From: Bacilli bacterium
GTDB taxonomy: Bacteria > Bacillota_I > Bacilli_A > RFN20 > CAG-288
Length of the DNA: 18,035 bases
Assembly (NCBI GenBank): GCA_028707375.1
Contig: JAQWCB010000001.1
Location: 1-18,035 of the forward strand
Direction of reading: 5' to 3'
A model generated the notes under the pieces. That model was not told where the DNA came from. It saw only the letters and a list, made by a program, of their open reading frames with translations, and made no database searches. Shown here piece after piece: positions 14,507 to 18,035 of this stretch; the stretch's first letter is position 1; every line of letters starts with the position of its first letter. The position numbers and the translations under genes are program-made.

Positions 14507-17500
14507 CTTCGAAAATAAATCTTCTTAAAAAGTCATCTACTTTCATATGAGTTTTTGGTATTGATGGTTTTACATTTTCTTTCCATTCAAAATATTTCCT
14601 AGCTTTTGTAATCTCTACTGAGTGTTTCAGTTCATCAAATCGTCCAAACTCATTAATTGTATCATAAGTAACCTTCCTTGAGATAAATTGTCTCAATAGT
14701 TGTTCATTCAATCCAAATATTAGAGCACATTTTGTTATTTGATCATTCTTTGCTTTTACTTGATATTCTGTAATATAATCACGCAGTGTTTTACCAACAA
14801 CAATCTCAGCATCTCCTCTTTCAATATCTCTTAGGAAGATAGCCGCATACTTTTGTTCTTCTTGTGTAAGGGACGCAAATGTACTATGAAGTTCATTGAG
14901 TGTTTTTTCTTGGTCTTCTTTGCTTCCGCTATCTAGTGCTTTTAAATACTTGTCAAACTTACTATTCATGTAGTTTGTATCAATTAATCCTGTATTAATC
15001 TCTGTTAAATAACCTTCAATTTCATACGGTACATCATCAGATGTTGTACCATTAGAAGTGGTTGTTAGTTCTTTATATCTTAATGCTAAGTTTAAGTAAT
15101 CATTCTCAACAAAATAAATCTCCAAGTCTTCTTTTAATATGAATGGAGTTTCTTCCACATTTTCCCATTTAAATCCTTGAATTTTTGCTGATTCTAAAGA
15201 CTCATTCAATTGTCTGAATAGTTTAGAGAATTTTGCTTTTGCCGTTGGTTCTTCTGGAAGTTTGGTGAAGTCTACTTGATCTCCGACGATAAACAGTTCT
15301 TCAATCTCTTTGTATATGATGTTTAGTTTATCTAAGTTATCTTTAAGTTTCGGAACAAATAATCCTAGCGGTTTATCACCTGAGTACAGCTTTATCGCTA
15401 TTTCAATGTTTTTTTCCATCGTATGTGGTTTGCGATAATATTTCACAGTACCAAAAGGTTTGTCTGGACCAAATAATCGGTTTGTTCTTGAGAATGCTTG
15501 AATGATATGTTCATACTTTAATATCTTATCGACATATAGTGTATTGATCCATTTGGAATCAAAACCAGTTAACATTTGATCGACAACTATCAAAATATCA
15601 ATTTGTTTTTCTGGAGTTTTTTCAATACTAATATATGGTTCTTTATGGGCAAGTCTTGATGCGACATTCTTTTTGTATTTATCCCAAGTTCCTAAAGTAT
15701 ATGACATATTGTATCTTGCATTATAATCTTCGAGCAATTCCACTAATCCATCTTCTTTATAAGCAGTATCTCCATTGTTGTCAATACTAGGATCAAACAA
15801 TGCAGTTACCTTCAATGTAGGACTTTTCTCTTTGAACAAGCGATAATAATCAATCGCTTCTTTAATGCTTGATGTGGCTAATATCGCATGGAACTTCGAA
15901 TTACGACTAAGTGTAGTCCAATTGGATAAGATGTCTTCTACAACCATATTGTGGTGAATAGGGTTATCGTATTGTGAACTCGGTATATAGTCTTCAATAC
16001 CTTTTACATAAGTCCCAGTATCATTATAGTATCCAGCCATTGGAACATTATTAATGTATTCATAATACTTGGTACTTTTCTTTGGATCAGATATTGCATC
16101 CGTTTCATCTTTTGCTTTTGAAACATCTAGAGCAACAATCTTTCTTAAATCTAAGTCTTTATACGTTGTTACTTTATATGGATCAAATCCTAAAACGTTC
16201 TTATCTCTAATACCATCAGCAATACTATATCTATGTAACTCATTACCAAATACATCAGCGGTAGTTGAATCATTTCGTTCATTTTCTTTATGAATTGGTG
16301 TTCCAGTAAATCCAAAGAATATGGCTTGTGGGAATGTGGTTTTAATGCGATAAAGCATTTCACCAAATGTTGATCTATGCGCTTCATCTACAATAAAAAC
16401 AATTCTCTTAGATTTCATTAATTCAATATCTTTTGCTTTCAGTCCATACTCTTCTTCACTGATGCGACTCATTTTTTGGATTGATGTAACAATTAGTGTA
16501 TTAGATGGGTCACTGCTTTTCAGTTTTGTAACAAGTACATTACTATTTTCAGTTGCCTGAACATCTTCATTTTCTGTTGCAAAATTCTGATATTCTCTCA
16601 ATGACTGAGTTCCTAATTCTATACGATCTACTAGGAATATAACCTTATCTGCATCCTTAGAGGTAGATATTAATTGCGCAGACTTAAAACTAGTCATGGT
16701 TTTCCCTGACCCTGTTGTATGCCATATATATCCACCTAGATTGTTTCTCGCAGACCAGTCCGTTTTAGATACTTTGTCTGATATAGCGTAAGCTGCATAG
16801 TACTGGTAACTTCTTAATACTTTTAATAATCCATCTGTATTATCAGCTACTGTATAGAATCCAATTAACTGATGAGCCATTGGAATGGATAATAGTTTAG
16901 CAGTTACTTCTTTCCAATCATTAATTGGCTCATTATTAAAATCAGCCCAGTGGAAATAGAAGTTGGGATTGAATTTATTGTCTTCTCCTGGATTAGAGAA
17001 ATATAGTGTTTCTTCTGGTGTCATTGCGACAAATATCTGTACTAATGAGTAAAGACCTCTAAAGACACCTTCTCTTGAATATTTCTCAATTTGATTTGCT
17101 GCTTGTGATACTGGGATACCTGATTTTTTAAGTTCGATATGAATCACAGGCATACCATTAATTAAAAGCATTAAATCTCCTCTTCTGTCATTCAATATAC
17201 CAGGAGTTTTAAACTTAGGTTGACTTACAATCTGATATTTACTAGAACCAGCCGCAATTTCCATACGGTCATAAATTTTTAAACTGATTTCTTTACCAAA
17301 ATGTAATTTATCTTTAGGGTTATCTCTTTTTATTGATACAGTCTTTCCATTGATAAATCCATTTAATTTTAGTGGTGTTCTTAGAGATTTAATCTGTTCT
17401 ATAATTTGTTGCATCTCATTATCAGTTAAAGGTTGATTATTTAGACGATCAATTTCTCTATTATTAGCGAACAGAATATTTGCCCAGTTTTTAAGCAAAT

Positions 17501-17600
17501 CCTCTTCTGAAGGATTTTTAATAATTTCCTGCTCCCACCCGTATTGGGATAGAACAGATATTAATTCTTTTTCAAATACTAATTCATTGTCAAATGCCAT
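14469..17600 (-). CDS. hsdR: Type I restriction enzyme motor/nuclease subunit HsdR
   Basis: A 1043-aa HsdR, full length for the family. I prefer ATG 17600 (MAFDNELVFEKELISVLSQY) because AAAGGA lies upstream at a normal distance; the ATG at 17624 would place the ribosome binding site inside the gene. The N-terminal nuclease domain has the PD-(D/E)xK core, with D142 in RRGDLMLLINGMPV and E156 and K158 in IHIELKK. The SF2 translocase follows: Walker A HTTGSGKT with K300, DEAH at 405-408 (IVDEAH), the FGFTGTPI motif and the late motif IIQAFSRTNRLFG. The C-terminal helical region would bind the HsdM/HsdS methylase core. It starts 17 bp after the hsdS stop, in the same operon, and ends at a strong terminator. 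The catalytic and motor motifs listed are intact. Without hsdM in view, activity cannot be judged. Confidence 0.97.
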   Translation of the reverse strand: MAFDNELVFEKELISVLSQYGWEQEIIKNPSEEDLLKNWANILFANNREIDRLNNQPLTDNEMQQIIEQIKSLRTPLKLNGFINGKTVSIKRDNPKDKLHFGKEISLKIYDRMEIAAGSSKYQIVSQPKFKTPGILNDRRGDLMLLINGMPVIHIELKKSGIPVSQAANQIEKYSREGVFRGLYSLVQIFVAMTPEETLYFSNPGEDNKFNPNFYFHWADFNNEPINDWKEVTAKLLSIPMAHQLIGFYTVADNTDGLLKVLRSYQYYAAYAISDKVSKTDWSARNNLGGYIWHTTGSGKTMTSFKSAQLISTSKDADKVIFLVDRIELGTQSLREYQNFATENEDVQATENSNVLVTKLKSSDPSNTLIVTSIQKMSRISEEEYGLKAKDIELMKSKRIVFIVDEAHRSTFGEMLYRIKTTFPQAIFFGFTGTPIHKENERNDSTTADVFGNELHRYSIADGIRDKNVLGFDPYKVTTYKDLDLRKIVALDVSKAKDETDAISDPKKSTKYYEYINNVPMAGYYNDTGTYVKGIEDYIPSSQYDNPIHHNMVVEDILSNWTTLSRNSKFHAILATSSIKEAIDYYRLFKEKSPTLKVTALFDPSIDNNGDTAYKEDGLVELLEDYNARYNMSYTLGTWDKYKKNVASRLAHKEPYISIEKTPEKQIDILIVVDQMLTGFDSKWINTLYVDKILKYEHIIQAFSRTNRLFGPDKPFGTVKYYRKPHTMEKNIEIAIKLYSGDKPLGLFVPKLKDNLDKLNIIYKEIEELFIVGDQVDFTKLPEEPTAKAKFSKLFRQLNESLESAKIQGFKWENVEETPFILKEDLEIYFVENDYLNLALRYKELTTTSNGTTSDDVPYEIEGYLTEINTGLIDTNYMNSKFDKYLKALDSGSKEDQEKTLNELHSTFASLTQEEQKYAAIFLRDIERGDAEIVVGKTLRDYITEYQVKAKNDQITKCALIFGLNEQLLRQFISRKVTYDTINEFGRFDELKHSVEITKARKYFEWKENVKPSIPKTHMKVDDFLRRFIFEGGFEIELPESDK

Positions 17601-17616
17601 ATTTGTTCCATCCTTT

Positions 17617-18035
17617 CTACACAAACATCTTTTGAAGCAGTGCTTTTTTAATATTTACTAGTTTTTCATACTTACGCTGATGAAGGGTGATAAGTGAATC
17701 TAAACTCTCCAAAGATTTCCCAATTTTCTCTTGTTCATCAACTTTTGGAAATTTATACGCTATACCGGCAATGTCTTTACCATACATATGAGTTATAGTA
17801 GTTCCTACTGTAATCGGATATAGTTTACTTTTTTGTGCATTAATTTGATAACTAACAAATGGTTCGTAAACATTTGATTCTTTAGATCTAGCGATTATTA
17901 TATCCCCACCTAATTTGACATTATCCAGCATTATTGCGTTCGATTGAGCGGTTCCAAATTGCACAGTACTAGATCCCGGAAATCATATATCTCCTTTTTT
18001 CGATAGTACTCCACTGTCATAATTTGAGCTTAAAG
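17617..18035 (-). pseudogene. hsdS: hsdS specificity subunit, 3' part, with an in-frame TGA (5' end beyond window)
   Basis: HsdS-like sequence continues in one frame from the right edge. LSSNYDSGVLSKKGDI is followed by TGA (plus-strand TCA at 17983-17985), then [66 protein letters not shown] and the conserved end [20 protein letters not shown] then QKMFV. These are the end of the second target-recognition domain and the C-terminal conserved helix. The 'kkGDI.ipGss' reading across the TGA is typical of HsdS, which argues that the stop is a nonsense mutation rather than a boundary. A GTG at 17964 gives a 115-aa open frame but has no ribosome binding site and would split the domain. A substitution, sequencing error or cassette state could each explain it. 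Confidence 0.75.
17669..17693 (-). repeat. Direct repeat copy 2 in hsdS
   Basis: Identical over 25 bp to 13914-13938. Here the HsdS frame continues past the repeat into YEKLVNIKK, whereas in the cassette it ends. The two copies flank hsdR and most of the cassette. Confidence 0.85.

Noticed and set aside
17617..17964. Independent 115-aa protein starting at GTG 17964
   Set aside because: No ribosome binding site, and HsdS-like sequence continues upstream in frame across the TGA.
17983..17985. TGA read as Trp (mycoplasma code)
   Set aside because: Long genes use TGG for Trp, and several intact genes end in TGA with ATGA overlaps, so the host uses standard stops.
1..18035. CRISPR arrays, tRNA or rRNA genes, insertion sequences
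   Set aside because: No regularly spaced repeats, tRNA-like cloverleafs, rRNA sequence or transposase frames were seen by eye.

Overview
This window looks like part of a low-GC Bacillota chromosome, possibly an Erysipelotrichales-like or related gut lineage. The taxon is inference from AT-rich codon use, strong AAGGAG-type ribosome binding sites, LytTR/GHKL two-component genes and permuted GH3 enzymes. TGG encodes Trp, and several genes end in TGA, some of them overlapping the next ATG, so the standard bacterial code applies.

Left third (1-8580, + strand): a carbohydrate and surface region. The C-terminal end of a protein with a carbohydrate-binding-module-like domain enters from the left edge. 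It is followed by a 968-aa GH3 glycosidase, a translationally coupled 59-aa membrane microprotein and an intrinsic terminator. A tight second operon then encodes a LytTR response regulator, a GHKL sensor kinase and a second, paralogous 943-aa GH3. Both GH3s have the permuted domain order (sandwich domain and FnIII first, TIM barrel last) and carry a hydrophobic segment at each end, so they are probably membrane-tethered outside the cell.

Middle (8581-13242): a gene-sparse regulatory and membrane-protein region. A minus-strand XRE-type regulator with a membrane-embedded C-terminus has a candidate operator array upstream, with exactly 21-bp spacing. Next come a small gene broken by, or shifting at, an A7 run, and a polytopic membrane protein. 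A + strand operon follows (DUF2089-type regulator, 89-aa membrane protein, 210-aa single-pass exported protein), driven by a near-consensus sigma-A promoter with a palindrome between -35 and -10. After it lies a stretch of decayed coding DNA.

Right third (13243-18035, - strand): a type I restriction-modification locus. In transcription order it holds the 3' end of hsdS (with an in-frame TGA), full-length hsdR, a strong terminator, a start-less hsdS half-cassette, and a tyrosine recombinase lacking its catalytic C-terminus. The active-position hsdS and the silent cassette share a 25-bp direct repeat that also defines the cassette's stop. The layout suggests an hsdS-shuffling locus that is partly decayed. 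hsdM is not in the window.
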